Shown here piece by piece: positions 1-13,223 of a stretch of DNA of 64,000 nucleotides. The position numbers and the translations under genes were made by a program. Where the stretch lies: NCBI GenBank assembly GCA_030770535.1, contig JASVEC010000030.1, positions 1-64,000 of the forward strand, read 5' to 3'. The notes under the pieces are model-generated. The model did no database searches. It was not told the DNA's origin and saw only the letters and a list, made by a program, of their open reading frames with translations. The DNA is from Batkoa obscura (lineage: Eukaryota; Entomophthoromycota; Entomophthoromycetes; Entomophthorales; Batkoaceae). How positions within the stretch are numbered: position 1 is the first letter of the stretch; the number at the start of each line of letters is the position of its first letter.

Positions 1-2412
1 TTATTATTATTTAGTATTTTGTTATTAAATAATACAGTAATTTTTTTAAATTTACCTTTCACGCATATCTTTTAAAGAGGTACTTAATGCTAATACAGCC
101 ATACATTCGGAAGCAACAGCAATATCATAACCAGTTTCTCTAGTCATCCCTTTTTCAGTTGGATTTAATCCTACATTAATACGACGTAAGAAACGATCAT
201 TAATATCAACTACTCTTTGCCAAGTAATCGTTTCTGGGTCAATATCTAATCTAGCAAATTTGCTAATTTCTTCTTCTGTTAAATCATCTGGATTGGTTTT
301 ATCAATGTTTAATTTCTATTATTTAATTATTAATATAGTTGTTATTAAGTCAAATGGTAATTAAATTTACTCTTAATCTTTTCAACATAACATCTGCAAA
401 TTTACGTTCTCCTTTCTTAGCTGGACATAATCTACTAAATAAAGCTTTGTCTGATTGAGTAGCTTCATGAAACATACGAGCATCAATAGCAGCAGCTAAT
501 AAATTATTAGCTGCAGTAATTGCATGGATATCTCCAGTAAGATGAAGATTAAATTCATCCATTGGAATAACTTGAGAATAACCGCCACCTGCAGCACCAC
601 CTTTGATACCAAAGGTAGGCCCTTGAGATGGTTGACGTACACATGCAATGGCTACTTTTCCAAGTTGACTACTAAGAGCTTGACATAATCCCATAGTAGT
701 AGTGGATTTACCTTCGCCAAGGGGTGTAGGGTTAATACTAAAATAAATGGATGTTTAATATTAAGGTATTATTATCAATGATAATGATTACCCAGTAACT
801 ACGACATAATTACCATTTTTACGATGCTCTAAACGTTCTAAAATATTTAAACGTACTTTGGCTTTATAATCTCCATAGGGCTCCAACTATTTAATTTATA
901 AATATAATGTGCTATCATTATTGTATTATTATTTACTTCAGATTCTAAAACATTTAATTCTTTAGCTAAAGTACTAATTGGTTTAGGAGTTTGTGCTAAG
1001 GCAATATCGATATCGCTAAAAAATATTATTAGTACTTTCATCCTCAATATAAAATATAAATTTCAATCACCTTGGTACAGGTTCTAATAAGTCTAATTTC
1101 AAAGGAACAACTTTACGTTCAGTAGACCATTGATAATATCTTTGAGCAGAAATGACTGTGTTTTTTAACAAAAAGGCAACAGTCATTGGCCCAACACCTC
1201 CAGGTACTGGAGTAATGGCATAGGCTACTTTACTGGCTTCTTCAAATTCAACGTCTCCAGTCCATCTCATGCCAGACTTTTTAGTGGCATCTAAGCGGCT
1301 GTTAGTTTTGTACTTTTTTTTGGTGATGATGTGTATTGATATTTACCTGGAATGGAATTCATACCCACATCAATAACAACAGCTCCTGGTTTAACCCATT
1401 CTCCTTTAATGTAATTGGCTTGACCAATAGCCACAACTAGAATATCTGCTGTTTTTACCTAGTTGATTAAGCATTAATTTTAGCTAAATTCTAATTGAAA
1501 TAATGATTTACAATTTCAGGTAGATTTTGAGTTTGAGAATGACATAAAGTAACAGTACAATTCTCATTGTTCAATAAATGAAAGACCGGGGTGCCCTAAA
1601 ATAAACTATTAGTAACAAATTATTGTAGATTTAATAACAATACTTACTACTATATCACTACGACCAACAACAACTGCTTGTTTACCAGCTAAAGTAACAC
1701 CTGATTGTTTTAATAATTCAATACAGCCCAATGGGGTACAAGCTTTAAACATGGGCTCCGCTTTACGTTTAGAAAGATCGCCAATGTTGGTTGGATGAAA
1801 ACTAAAAGTAAGTAAATAAGTAATCTTTTCACAGCTCTAGTAACAAACTTATTCTTACCCATCCACATCTTTTGAAGGAAGGATAGCATCCGTGACTTGT
1901 TTTTCATCTAAACCATCAGGCAATGGTAGTTGAACCAAAAATCCATGAACATTATTATCTTCATTTAAGCGTTTAATGTGAGTCATAAGCTAACAGAAAA
2001 AATAATTTAAATCATTTTAAAATTCAAAATAAAATTTAATTCCTCAAAGCTTACTTCAAATTGAGATACATTTTCAGGTAAACTAAGATGAGAAAAACCA
2101 ATACCAATCTACCATTAACTTATTAGAAATAGTTTTTTTTCAAATAGAAAATTTATGCTTACTTCTAAAGCTGCCTTTTCTTTCATTTTAACATATAAGG
2201 AACTGTCCTCTCGACCACCCACTTGTACAATGGCTAAGTGAGGTTTAAATGTTGGATACTTATTCTTCCAATCTTCTACTTCAATTTTTAATGCATCACG
2301 AATATTCCTATAAAGGAAGAAATGAAAGTTGAGTTGACATTAAATAATAGAAAATGAGGGAATAAAAAGAAACTTACTTCGATGCTACTTTTCCATCCAA
2401 TAATTTTGCCAT
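1..2412 (-). CDS. ADE3: C1-tetrahydrofolate synthase, trifunctional (partial, runs off left edge)
   Basis: Interconverts methylene-, methenyl- and formyl-tetrahydrofolate and formate, feeding purine, thymidylate and methionine synthesis. Reading leftward from the ATG at 2410-2412, twelve exons join in frame: 2378-2412, 2163-2307, 2055-2108, 1859-1989, 1648-1801, 1512-1595, 1347-1458, 1071-1298, 937-1015, 792-880, 371-737 and 56-315. A further donor at 54-55 starts an intron that leaves the window. About 579 residues are visible; whole enzymes have about 940, so the end of the ligase domain is missing. The dehydrogenase/cyclohydrolase half shows the YVKMK catalytic Tyr/Lys motif, [18 protein letters not shown] and [10 protein letters not shown]. 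The formate-THF ligase half shows the P-loop [11 protein letters not shown]. No mitochondrial presequence is seen (start MAKLLDGK), so a cytosolic form is likely. Divergent from the gene at 3217. Confidence 0.95.
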
Positions 2413-3216
2413 ACTAAATAAAAAGAGGGAGGGGGATATTAGTATTAGTTGTAAATAATGATATCAGTTTATTTTACTTTAATACTTTTAATGATCGATT
2501 AAATAACAAGTTAGAAATCTTCATCCATTGAATTTATTACTTTCTCGAACCTATTTTATCCCTTTGTATTATTGAATATTTAATTTTATTTGTTAAATTT
2601 GGAATTTAAAATGGACTGATTTGGTGTTTTTTTCTATGCATTCGAATTGATATTCGTTCAATTTTGCTTTTTTGCTAAAATTTATTAGTGACGACAGAGT
2701 ACTTGAGAGTAGTGATTTTTCGATTATGGAATATTATTATATGTATAATGTGTTTTATAAAAGAGTTATAAAAGAATCGACTACAATAGTACTACTATTT
2801 ATTTATTTATTAATCCCAAAACAAAATAGTCACAACTATCTGATTTAATTTATTAATTTTTATTATCTAGATGTTAAATTAAGTACATTAATTTGTAAAA
2901 CTTACAATTTATCATATAGTTTTAGTAATAATTTGCAGAATCTGATATGCTAATAAATATTATATATAAATAATGTATTATATTAATCAATTCATTTTAC
3001 TTATATTTTTAAATAAAGCATTAAATAACTATCTATTATCATTTATTAAACCCTATCACATATTCACTTTTTAATGTATAAGAAATGATTAGGTCATCAC
3101 CCTGTATATTTTATAAATTAAAAAAGTGCACTTTTTATTCAACTCAATTTTTAAAAAATATCAATTCTTAACTTTTCTTGAATTCGAAAACTAATCTTCA
3201 ACCTAATCATACAATA
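2413..3216. other. divergent intergenic region
   Basis: This 0.8-kb AT-rich stretch lies between the divergent starts of the C1-THF synthase and the Asn-rich gene, so it should hold both promoters. I see no clear motif, repeat or further gene in it. Confidence 0.6.
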
Positions 3217-4761
3217 ATGGATGACACTGTAAATGCATGGAACTCCTTACGACCAGAAATTATTGATCCAAAAGCAGGTAACTTACATCGTACAGGTAGA
3301 AATTTTAAACCTAGTGAGAATGTAAGTAAATCAAACAATAAAAATATAAACAGAATGGAAAGGAGTGGAAATAGGCATGGAGGTTGGAATGACAGAGTAA
3401 GATTGATAGCTTCTCTAAATTGAATTTTATCCCAAATGAAATTTGTTTTTTGTTTTTTAGAATCAGGTTAATATTAGTAAAGTAGAATCAAAGCAAAGTA
3501 ATGAAAGTAACATCAATACTAATAGTAGAACATCAAATCAATGGGGTAGTATAGTGAATTCAAATGGTACTAACGCAGGTCAATTACATCGAAAAGGAAA
3601 CAATTTTAGACCAAATAAAAAAGAATCAAAAGCAGAATATATTTATGATAAAAAAGTAAGTTATCGAGTCTATAAAATTTGTTTATTTATATAGTAATCG
3701 TAATTAAATTTATTAAGCAAAGTAATAGTAATATTAAGGACAACTATTTGGATGATGAGTGTATGAAATAATTATAACTATAAAAAGATCATATATTAAT
3801 TATTATTGCTATTAGTGGATAAAATGAAGCCCAAAAACATAGTTTATAATAAACAACAAGACATACCAGATCATTGGGATCAAACTGTTAATTTGAACAA
3901 AGATATAAGGCCCAATTATATGGATGATAAATATAGTAACATTAACAACCGATATGATGATCAAAATAATAGCTATCATAGTTATAGTAATAATAATCAA
4001 TTTAATGATGATGATTATAATATAAATAACAGGGGTAGATATAATAATAATGATAATTACTATCATACTGATATAGGAAGTATTTATAATAATAGTAGGA
4101 ATCAATATTATAATAACAATTATTATTACAAGAATAAATTAAGAAGTCATTATTATGATAATAGAAATCAATATTATAATGATGAGGATGAGGATAACAA
4201 TAATACATGTTACAATGATAATTTAAGATACAATGTTAGTGATAATATTACTGATAATAGATTAAGAAATAATGTTAAAGATGAAGTAAATTATAAAATT
4301 ATAAATAAATAAGGTATTAATTATATTATAGCATATTAAAACAAAGTATGATAATATAGAACAACAAGAAGGTTGTTTGGATTATCAAAGTAAATATTGT
4401 TTTATTTAATAATATTGATATTGACTTATATTTATTAGGATCTAATTTTTTATCAAATGAAGATTCTCCTATCGATCAATTAAATAAAAAATTTAATGAA
4501 ATGGACCTTCATAAATTACCACATCATAAAAGAATTGATATTAATAATGATTTTAATTATAGTCCTTATTTGTTTACTTGTGAAATTGAATTACCTAATG
4601 GAAGCCAACAAAAAGTGGATATCTTTGAAATGGATAATTTAATGGAAGTAGCTTTTGAATTTTGTCAACAATATAAAATAGCTGGTGGTCATACAATTAT
4701 TAAAAAACTAGCTAAAAGATTAAAGAAAGTAAAGGAACTATATGTTAAAAATAATTTATAA
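3217..4761 (+). CDS. Asn-rich protein with repeated LHR motif, unknown function
   Basis: Six exons read in frame: 3217-3396, 3461-3655, 3718-3760, 3816-4285, 4332-4389 and 4439-4761, giving about 422 residues from the ATG at 3217. The N-terminal part has two clear copies of a short unit: a Trp, about 15 variable residues, then AG-(N/Q)-LHR-x-G-x-NF-(K/R)-P. These are AGNLHRTGRNFKP and AGQLHRKGNNFRP. A weaker third unit may start at DHWDQTV. The middle is a long Asn/Tyr/Asp-rich low-complexity tract. The last ~65 residues look folded (YLFTCEIELPNGSQQ, then IFEMDNLMEVAFEFCQQYK and a basic helix), a pattern that recalls ubiquitin-like beta-grasp domains, but I cannot name the family. Ends 121 bp from the convergent DinB-like gene. 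The intron at 4286-4331 is needed to read past an in-frame stop, so the exon 4-5 join is the least certain. Confidence 0.7.
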
Positions 4762-4882
4762 TTAAAGAAAATAAAATGAAGAAAAAACAAAGATATAAAT
4801 GATAATAAAAAAATGTATTACAGTTATATTTAACAAAAAAAATAAAAATAAAGTTTATAACTTATAATTTATAATCTGTAAC

Positions 4883-5891
4883 TCATTGCTTATTTTCTCT
4901 TATTTTTTTATACTTTAGTTCAGAATTTGTATTGGCATTTACATCGTCCTTTGATAATTGACGTTTATATAAAGTAGAAGGAGCTACACCAAAATTAATA
5001 TCTGTTTTTATATTGAATTCGAAACATAAAACTTTAATCAAAGCGTGATGATGAACTAATAGTAAATTTATTAATTCTTAATAATAATGAAATGAATAAT
5101 TTAAACCTACTAGCATGATGAGTACAAAACCATAATTCTCTAACTAAACTTGATTTTGAGATTATAAATTTAGATTTACAAGGTTCAATTATACTTTTAA
5201 TTTTGATATCTAATTCCAATTCCAAATTCATATGTTCGATTTTAATAATCAATTCTTTCATAGCTTCTATCATTTTATTAGGTTCTAATTCTAAACTTTT
5301 CTATTTAAAATAAAATATTAAATCTTGGCTTCTTTTTATACCACATATTATTATAATAAAACAAATAAACGATAGTTTGTAATCAATGCAACTTACCTCT
5401 CTAACTCTTAAATCATAATCTACAATTACTTCTTTTTCTTCTATTCCTTTAAACAAGCAATAGAAATGATCTAATACATGACGAAAATGTTTACCAATAG
5501 TACTTTTAGGTACTAAATTTGATTTCTTTATAAATAGAATAGGATCTGAGATAGAAGATATTAATTTAATACCTTGATCAAGTTGTTGAATAATAGCTTG
5601 TTTTAAACCTAAAATGGAAGAGGTAAAAGACTGATTTTCTGAATCTTCATCTTCATCTTTTATATTAACCATAGTTTGACTTTTATTTTTTTCCTGTTTG
5701 ACGTTAATGGGTGATTCATTATCATTGCTCTCTTGTTTACCATTTATCCATATAATATCATTACTTCTCTCTTCATTCCAACTTTCTTTAACATCACTTT
5801 CTTTCTTATTCACTATTATTGGCTTATTATCTTGATTATAGGTAACATTTTCTTCATTATTTAACTCCTTTTTATTGTTATTTAAAATCAT
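4883..5891 (-). CDS. DinB-like (DinB/YfiT superfamily) protein
   Basis: Three exons on the minus strand (5397-5891, 5111-5300, 4883-5055) encode about 285 residues. After an acidic, Asn/Glu-rich, probably disordered N-terminus of about 95 residues comes a four-helix DinB-like domain: STIGKHFRHVLDHF, VDYDLRVRE, ELWFCTHHAIHHHAL and NFGVAPSTLYKR. The histidines in HVLDH and HHAIHHHA are where this superfamily places its metal ligands. The second HH cluster is only complete when the 5056-5110 intron is removed, which supports the model. DinB-like proteins include metal-dependent thiol transferases and many members of unknown role, so no reaction can be assigned. The disordered N-terminal tail is unusual for a DinB-only protein and may be specific to this lineage. 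Confidence 0.8.
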
Positions 5892-6542
5892 GATTTTTTT
5901 TAAAATTTCAAGTTTGACACATTTTTAAAAATTGAATTACTTTGCTTTTTATAGTCATTACTTTCTACCCTCATTAATGATTAGATCATATGCTAAAATT
6001 TAAATTATTGAACTGAATATTAATTTCTCATCTCAATAATAAAATGATATGTGGATGTTTTTTTGGTTTCATCATTTTTCAATCTTTTAAGCACTATTTA
6101 AGTGAAAAATTGTTAGTAAAATTTCTAACCAAAAAATACGTCATGGTAAAAATACAATGGCTGCAGCTGTATTGTGATCTAATTTGCAATAACCTTTATA
6201 GTCAGTTAACTGTTTACTTGATTTTTAATATTTATGCTTAGATTGAAGTGCAATTTTTATAAAAATTAGTTCCTAAATGAATAGTTTATCAGCTCACAAT
6301 ATAATTGTAGTAGCTATAAATAAAAATTATTCAAAATAAGTTTAATTATATGAGTTAGTATTTTTATTAAAAATAAATTCTTTTAAAATCAATTTTAGAT
6401 ACAATTAATCAATCAACTAATTTTTTATTACTATCCTCTTTTTAGCTTTCATCTTAAACTCACATCTCTTCAATTTTCCCATTCCATAAAACTTCATATC
6501 TTTAATTTGATTTGAATTTTCTTGATTTCTATCCCCAATTAT
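5892..6542. other. intergenic region with one decayed MITE
   Basis: 650 bp between the DinB-like gene start and the end of the Rho1 GEF gene. It contains one degraded MITE copy at about 6048-6148 and otherwise plain AT-rich sequence. Confidence 0.6.
6048..6148. mobile_element. MITE copy (decayed, forward orientation)
   Basis: The left end TATGTGGATG is followed by a T-run, a TTTCATCATTTTTC block, a TTTTAAGCACTATTTAAGTG core and an AGTAAAATTTCT block. All match the window-wide family, but the right end is eroded. It is an outlier, about 8 kb left of the next copy. Confidence 0.75.
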
Positions 6543-9500
6543 TTATGCTTCCACATTACTTTTATTTTTCAGCCTTAATGCAAACAATTGTTGAAACTCA
6601 CCAATTGGATTATTAACACAATGAATAGCCCCTGGTAATGTAGATAAAGACCTTGAATTACATGTTGGTATAACTTGACAAAATTTGCATTTATCTACAT
6701 CCCAAATTTCAATAAAATCTGGATTAAAACCTAATATATAAGGATATTCAAATGCAAAAGAAGTTGGCTCTCCTTCCCACAATATAATAAATTCTAATCT
6801 AGTACGACGACCATCTTTATCCACATAAAAAGCAAATTCATCATAACATAATAAAAAATCTTTAGTTGATACTTTGTAAATAGCAATAGGTTTAACTACT
6901 TCTCTTTTTAGTACAAAATTTAAGGAAGCATCCGTTTCATCTAATAAACCTTGTGTATTTAATGTTTCTAAATCAACAATTTCAAATCCTTTTGCACAAC
7001 CAACACATATTTTTGTTTTCAAAAAATGTAATGAGGTATATCCGGATGGTATATAAAATTTTTTAAATAATCTCATACCATCTTTACCAGCTCTCATTAA
7101 AAATTTACCAAAGGCTGCTTTTTTATTAGTAGTCAATAATACAGGTTCCAATGCTTTAACTACCGAACTTAAAGGTGTTGCCTTGACTACACAAACTAGT
7201 ACTCTACCTAAACATACACCTACTTTAAAAAAAGTAACATGAGAGCTTATTTTTCTTCCAATTTTAACTGATGTTGAGTCGTTATTTAAAGTATCCATAG
7301 CGAATGTATATAGTGATTTATCTGATAATAAAATTAACATATTATATTCTTCTAATATTTCAATTTGATAAACTTTTTCTAAATCAATAATTTTTTGAAA
7401 ATTACTCATACCACTACAACTACCTAAATAAACTCCTTCTTCTGTGCCAATTAATATTCTTTCATTATCATTAAATAAAGCTGTTGATAATATAGGATTA
7501 TTAAATTTAAAATGAACTGTTGATATTGTAAATACTTCATAAACATTTGTTAAAGATGTTACTATTCCTCTTTGTTTTTCTATTTTATCTTTCCATTGTT
7601 TACGTTCAGCTAATGTATTAGCATATAATGTGATTGTTTGTCCATCTCTACCTAAATGAGTAATATTTAATGGATATCCTGATTTAACTATTGAATCTTG
7701 TAGATTATTAGTTCCCATATATAAAAAGGAATTGGCTCTTCTAGAAACAAATCCATTAGAGGATCTCTTGGATGTTGCATCAACTAAAGATGATTCTTCA
7801 GGTATAATAACTTTAATTAATTCTAATGGAATGGGCTAATATAAAAATAAATTAATCTATTGTTTATTATATGCTATTTAAACTTACTTTTTTATGTATT
7901 TTATAAATATAATCGTTATGTTCTTTTGAACTTTTTCTTTTTGTTAATAATAATAAATGATCAAATAAAAATAATGAAATATCCACTTGATCCACACCTG
8001 TTTTTTTTTTTAATGTACCATCTCTTATTAGTATTCGATTATCATGCATTAAATTTAGCATCTTCAATAAAAATTAAAATTAATTAATATTTTTATATTA
8101 TATTATATTATATAAATCTCATTTTTACCTTCAATTCATTACCATTGCCCAATAATAATTTCGACAACCTAGTCAACTTTAATTTATTATCTGCTTTACC
8201 CGTTTCAATATTAATTCGATTTAAAAATCCTTTAATTATTTTGATCACTTTTTGCATATTTTCAATATCTGGATTATCAGATTCTGTATGTTTAATAATA
8301 GCTTCTAACAATAATGAATATTTAGCTAATCGTGTAGTTGGTCTTCCCATGAAACTTTGTATTGGTAATTTTCTTAATTGAGGTAATTGTTCTTTTTCCT
8401 AAATTATATCATTAATTTAGATTCGCATATATTCGGATTCTTTTATTAATTTTACCTCCAAAAACCTCGCTAAATTCTGATTCTGAGTAATTTCTAATTC
8501 TAGAGCCTGTTTAGCAAACAATTGGTGAGCCCCATAAGCCACAAAGGGTTCAAAATTTTTCACGTGATCTAAAAAAATATCTCCAATTTGATCTACAACA
8601 TATTGTTCTTCTTGTCTTTTTATTAAATCTTTCATTAAATGATGATTGATTGAATGAATTTCGCTAATATTAAAAAATACTTGTTCAATAAACTCATCTC
8701 TTTTTTCAGTTGAAATAATGTTTTCATATAGCAAAGGTTTAATGAAAAACTAATAAAAATTGTTCAATTAATTTCGTTATTTTATAAATATTTAGTTCCG
8801 ATTTTAAATATTTACCTCTTGTAATATCTCAATGTCTTCTACAAAGTCTTTTTCTGTATAAATAAATTCATAAATCGCTTCTTGTCGTTTCTTTTCTTTT
8901 ACTGAAGTTGTATCCAATACGCTTTTAGGTACTGTTCTTGCCCAAACTCTCTATTTAATTTTTAGTTAAATTTGAGAGCACTTATTCATCGCTAAAAAAA
9001 ACTTACCATAGGTTCCGGTAAAGTAGAAGGCCCCAATGGATTAACTGGGGTACCAAATCGAAAATTAATTAAACCCTAATAAAAACTTGTTTAACAAATA
9101 AAGTTATAATAGATCATTAACTTCCACTTACATTTTTAACTTTCCTTGGACACATAGGCGAATAACAAAGCTTACTTTTTGAGCAAGTCGGTGAATAACA
9201 AGGTGTCAAATTGGTAAATACTCCAGATATAGTTGAATAAATGGTTTCAAAATCTTTAATTAAACTAGAATCAAAGGGCTCAGAAGATAAATAATCTCTA
9301 AATGTATATATTTCAGATATACTGTCTTTTAATGAACTTTCAAAAGTAACATCATGAAACAATTTGTGAAATTCAAAACATTGACCACAAGATAAACATA
9401 ACTTTCGATCCTCTGTTTGTAGAATTTGACTTAAGGTATCCTATAAAAAGTAACAATTTTAAATCAAGTCATTATAAAACCAAATTCAGAATAAAATTTA

Positions 9501-10452
9501 CCACTATATCTTTTCCAGTAAAAGAACTTGGATATTCTAACGAATTTTTGGTATGTAAAGCTCTTGGGATATTACAGATAAATCTTTCTAACACCTCAGA
9601 AACAAATTGAACATTAATTATTTTCTTTTCTTTTCCTTCTTGACTTTTAGTGATACCTGATAATAGACTTTCAAAATATAAATTTTTGTTTTGTCCATTT
9701 CTTGAATTATTAGTAATATCCGAATTAGCTCTAGAACGTAGGGTCTGCCCCGGCCCCAATTTTTTTATTGTCTGTTTATTTGGTACCTTTGGTAATGGTT
9801 TAGTTTGAGATAGGCTAGAATTACTATTTAAGGATTCTGTTGATGTCCTTGCCAATACTGCTTTCATTCCCAATGGACTTGGTGGACTTTTATAAGGAAC
9901 CGTTGGTAAGGGTCGAAATTTGGTAGGTGATAAGTTAGACTCTGAATTAACTGGACTAATTCTATTTGGACTTTCAATTAACATAATTTTACCATTAGTG
10001 GATGACTGATAAGGTTCTTTTGTTTCCTTTATTGTTGTAGTAATGATTGTGGGAGGTCTAACAATTTCTTTTGATTGTTTTAAATTTTTAAAAAAAGGAC
10101 TATTAATCAAATTGGACGCTTTTGAATTTAAATTATGCTTTATACTTTCGCCACTACTTCCATTATATCCTTTAATAGGTTCCGAATTAATGGTTGATAA
10201 AGGTGTACTTTTTAACAAACTATTACTAAAACTTGGTGAAATAGATGGAGGGGATATAATATTTCCAACTTCATAAGCTCTAGAATTTAACGACGAAGAA
10301 CGCGTTGCTATTGCTAATGGTCGATGATAACTCGTTTCACTACTTATACTATCTTCGTAACTGGTTTTATATTCACTTGAGCTTGAGTTGGATAAATAGG
10401 ATGAGGAGTTAGATGAACTCACTTTTAAATGTGAATTACTACTTCGATGCAT
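6543..10452 (-). CDS. ROM2: Rho1 guanine-nucleotide exchange factor (DEP-DH-PH-CNH, Rom1/Rom2 type)
   Basis: Activates Rho1 by GDP/GTP exchange at the plasma membrane, upstream of glucan synthase and the cell-wall-integrity MAP kinase cascade (known for the family). Eight exons (9502-10452, 9132-9440, 9007-9075, 8816-8950, 8456-8749, 8129-8398, 7888-8061, 6543-7835) give about 1164 residues, the usual size. Every intron is phase 0. Order: a Ser/Pro-rich disordered region (1-270); a DEP domain (about 275-370, ending SFTGKDIVDTLSQIL); the Cys-containing CYSPTC/CYSPMCPRK stretch seen in fungal Rom proteins; the DH domain (about 460-640, RQEAIYEFIYTEKDFVEDI to RLAKYSLLLEAIIKHT); a PH domain (about 670-800); and a C-terminal CNH domain (about 815-1140). 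No domain appears lost. The start is the only ATG ahead of the Ser-rich region in the first exon. Confidence 0.93.
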
Positions 10453-12097
10453 GGAGGTTGTTGATAATTTTATAAATTAATCATAAGCTTAGGAAAAATT
10501 ATTGGATATCAATCAAGTTTAAATTGGAACTTTGGAAATATACAATTGTACGCACAATGATTTTAAACTTAGATAAAATGAGTTTATTCGCAGAAGTTGC
10601 TATTGTTCAACTGGTTAATTTTATATATACAAGTTGAATAAATAAATAAAGTGGTATAAAAAAATCAATTTATTTCTCAATCAAAAACTCTTAGGAAAAT
10701 AAAGGTAATACTAGTTTACAACTGGAATTTTATTGGTTTAAGCAACTAATTTTAGTGATAAGTTAGTAGGCCATGTTCCTGTGCTTAAATGAATTTCAAG
10801 TCTTTTTTCTAAATGAGTTCAATCAATTTGGTAACGATTGGGTCATAATTCCTTTAATTTATTAATATAATATAAAATTTCATAATTTAGGAAGATATTT
10901 TTAAAGATATGAGATCATCCTTTCCCTTATGATTTCCATTTTTAACGCATACAATGTATTAAAAAGTTTATATAAACTTGGTTTGATTATGTGAATGATT
11001 GTTAGTTTAATATTACATTAGTTTTATAGTTCAAACTGTAGCAAAAAAATAGCTTGTTAAGTCTAAATACAAGATCGTAGATAATTGAGATTGGCTTGAA
11101 TATAAAAATCATCATTTGATTAAGTTTTTAATTTAGAATATTTCTTGTTAAAAATTCTACACCAAAAAAGGATCAATTTATCTAAAAAAGCCACAATTTC
11201 AACTTCTACACATAAGCAACTATGGATATTGTTTTGATGTCAAAATAAGCCTAAATGAATAATATTATTTAATGCTTGGCAATGTTACAACAAATTGGAC
11301 AGGTTTTACTGATAGTGGAAATATTACATATTATAATAATTGAAACCTTTACTATGTACCTAATAACAGCAAACATACATTCTTTGGATTTTTTGAAAAC
11401 TCACATTTTTACTATTATTTTTACCTTAGCTTTAGTCTTTTTGATGAGCAAAAAGCGGTAGAGATTTAATATTGCAATATTAAAGAATTTTTATTTAAAA
11501 AAAATCTTAAAATGAAAAAAGTTACTGTTGCAGCCAATAGCTTGGTCATTTTTTAATCAAAATATCAAGTTGTTAGGAGAACTTGACCTTTAATAGACTT
11601 GTAATAGATCATATCTTTAAGCGTTGCTACTAATAAAAAGTCCAAAATAATATAAAAAGTGTAAAGCATTAATATTTAAGTAACTTAACCCAAGGCAAAT
11701 AGACTATTATTGAATTGAATTTATTTTCAAAAATAGAATAGAAATTGTCTAACAATAACTTTCTTTAATTGGCCCCTAGATAGTCATGTGAACTTTAGAC
11801 ACCTTAGGCCACGTGCTAAATTTAAATGTCTGGGCAATTGTGTGGTAATAAGTTATAATTATTAGTGAAATGAATAATAAAATTAGCAAATTGCTGCCCA
11901 ATATTTTAGGAAGAATTAAATTAAGTTTTGAACTCCCCACTTCTGGATCTAATTAAGATTTCAAACGAATTTAACAGACTGTTTAGCCATGATTATAAAT
12001 ATTAACTCCTTTAGTTTTTATTTTGTTTTTTTATAAAATAGATAGAACCTAATATTATTTTTCAAAAAAAAAGTTTATTTTAAAGTTTGTTATTTCA
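10453..12097. other. long intergenic region, no gene recognised
   Basis: 1.6 kb of AT-rich DNA between the divergently oriented Rho1 GEF and the chimeric lipase gene. It presumably holds both promoters. Short open frames in it (for example near 11276) lack an ATG or any recognisable composition. No MITE copy was seen. Confidence 0.55.
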
Positions 12098-13223
12098 ATG
12101 TTAAAAATACCAGTAATTAGTCGCTTGGATATCTATGATTATTTTTCATTATTATTTACCTTCTCCTTTTTTTTATTTGAAAAAGTATTGAGATTCGTTT
12201 TATTTTTCATACCTTTTAATATCTTTAAAAAGAGGTAAATCATTTATTTTTTTTATATCTAATAAATATAGTAATTCTTGTTTTAGTTCGAAAAATGATA
12301 AAGAGGCTAAAATTGATACCTTAAACACTACAAAAGATATAGTCACCAGTTGGGGTTACCCATTTCAAGAATTTTTAGTTACTACAGAAGATGGTTATCT
12401 TTTATCAGTTCACCGTATACCAGAAGCATCACCAAAAACACCCACTAGAGAATTTCCAACACCTGAGATCAGTCAAATACAATTTAATATTAAAAAAAGT
12501 AAAGTGAATAAACCGGTAGTATTATTATGGCATGGATTTTTAATGAGTTCGGAAGTATTTGTATGTAAACCCAATTTATTAGATAATTTAGCTTTTTGGT
12601 TAGTTGAGCAAGGATATGATGTATGGCTTGGAAATACAAGAGGTAACAAATATTCACAGAAACATACCACCCTTAGTCCATTGACCCAAGAATTTTGGGA
12701 TTTTTCTATGGACGAATTTGCAAGAAACGGCCAAACTGGTTTGTCTAATCTACCCCTCTCAGTCGTTATTATCTCTAATTGCATTTATCACTTTATTCTA
12801 TCATCTATAATCCATCTCATTATTATCGTTTGCTTTTATATAAGATTAGCAGTATTTGCGAATAACATACCTGAGTTTACTTATTTAACTTCCAATGATA
12901 GTATCACCAGTAGTAGATCCGCATCAAAAGCACCATGGAGTAAAAAAAGGGTAGTTTTAAGAATTTATGCTTCACTTGGATTGTATTCGATTTGTATGCT
13001 TTCTGGCTGTATATTCTATTGTGCTGATTCGTTTCTTGTATATACCAATAGTAATCTTGAGTTGGAGTATATTCTAGGCTCTATTTCAACTGTTTTATAT
13101 GCTTTAGGGATCATGTTTAATCCTTTGTTAGTTATCACTAATCATACGATTGTCAACGAGAAAATTGTTCAAGTTGGTAAAAGCATCTATAAGAGAATAC
13201 GTAGTATTATAGCCTTTAAGTAA
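12098..13223 (+). CDS. chimeric ORF: acid-lipase-like N-terminus fused to receptor TM5-TM7
   Basis: Two exons (12098-12234, 12287-13223) give about 357 residues. The first ~210 match the Tgl1/Yeh family of membrane-anchored sterol-ester and triglyceride lipases: a hydrophobic anchor (FSLLFTFSFFLFEKVLRFVLFF), then WGYPFQEFLVTTEDGYLLSVHRIP, LLWHGFLMSSEVFV, EQGYDVWLGNTRGN and FWDFSMDEFA. At about 12724 the frame continues but the protein changes. Where lipases carry the nucleophile serine (GxSxG), this one has three hydrophobic helices (LPLSVVIISNCIYHFILSSI; LRIYASLGLYSICMLSGCIF; GSISTVLYALGIMFNPLLVI), resembling TM5-TM7 of a seven-helix receptor. The product cannot be an active lipase because Ser, Asp and His are absent. 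It may be a rearrangement, a pseudogene or an assembly join. The fusion is read directly from the sequence; any function is unknown. Confidence 0.6.

Noticed and set aside
3812-4208. Two minus-strand open frames opposite the Asn-rich gene
   Set aside because: They are mirror frames of AAT/TAT-rich low-complexity coding sequence, with Ile/Tyr-only composition.
11276-11461. Hydrophobic 61-codon frame in the 10.5-12.1 kb gap
   Set aside because: It begins with a non-ATG codon, has no homologue-like pattern and lies in AT-rich DNA where such frames arise by chance.
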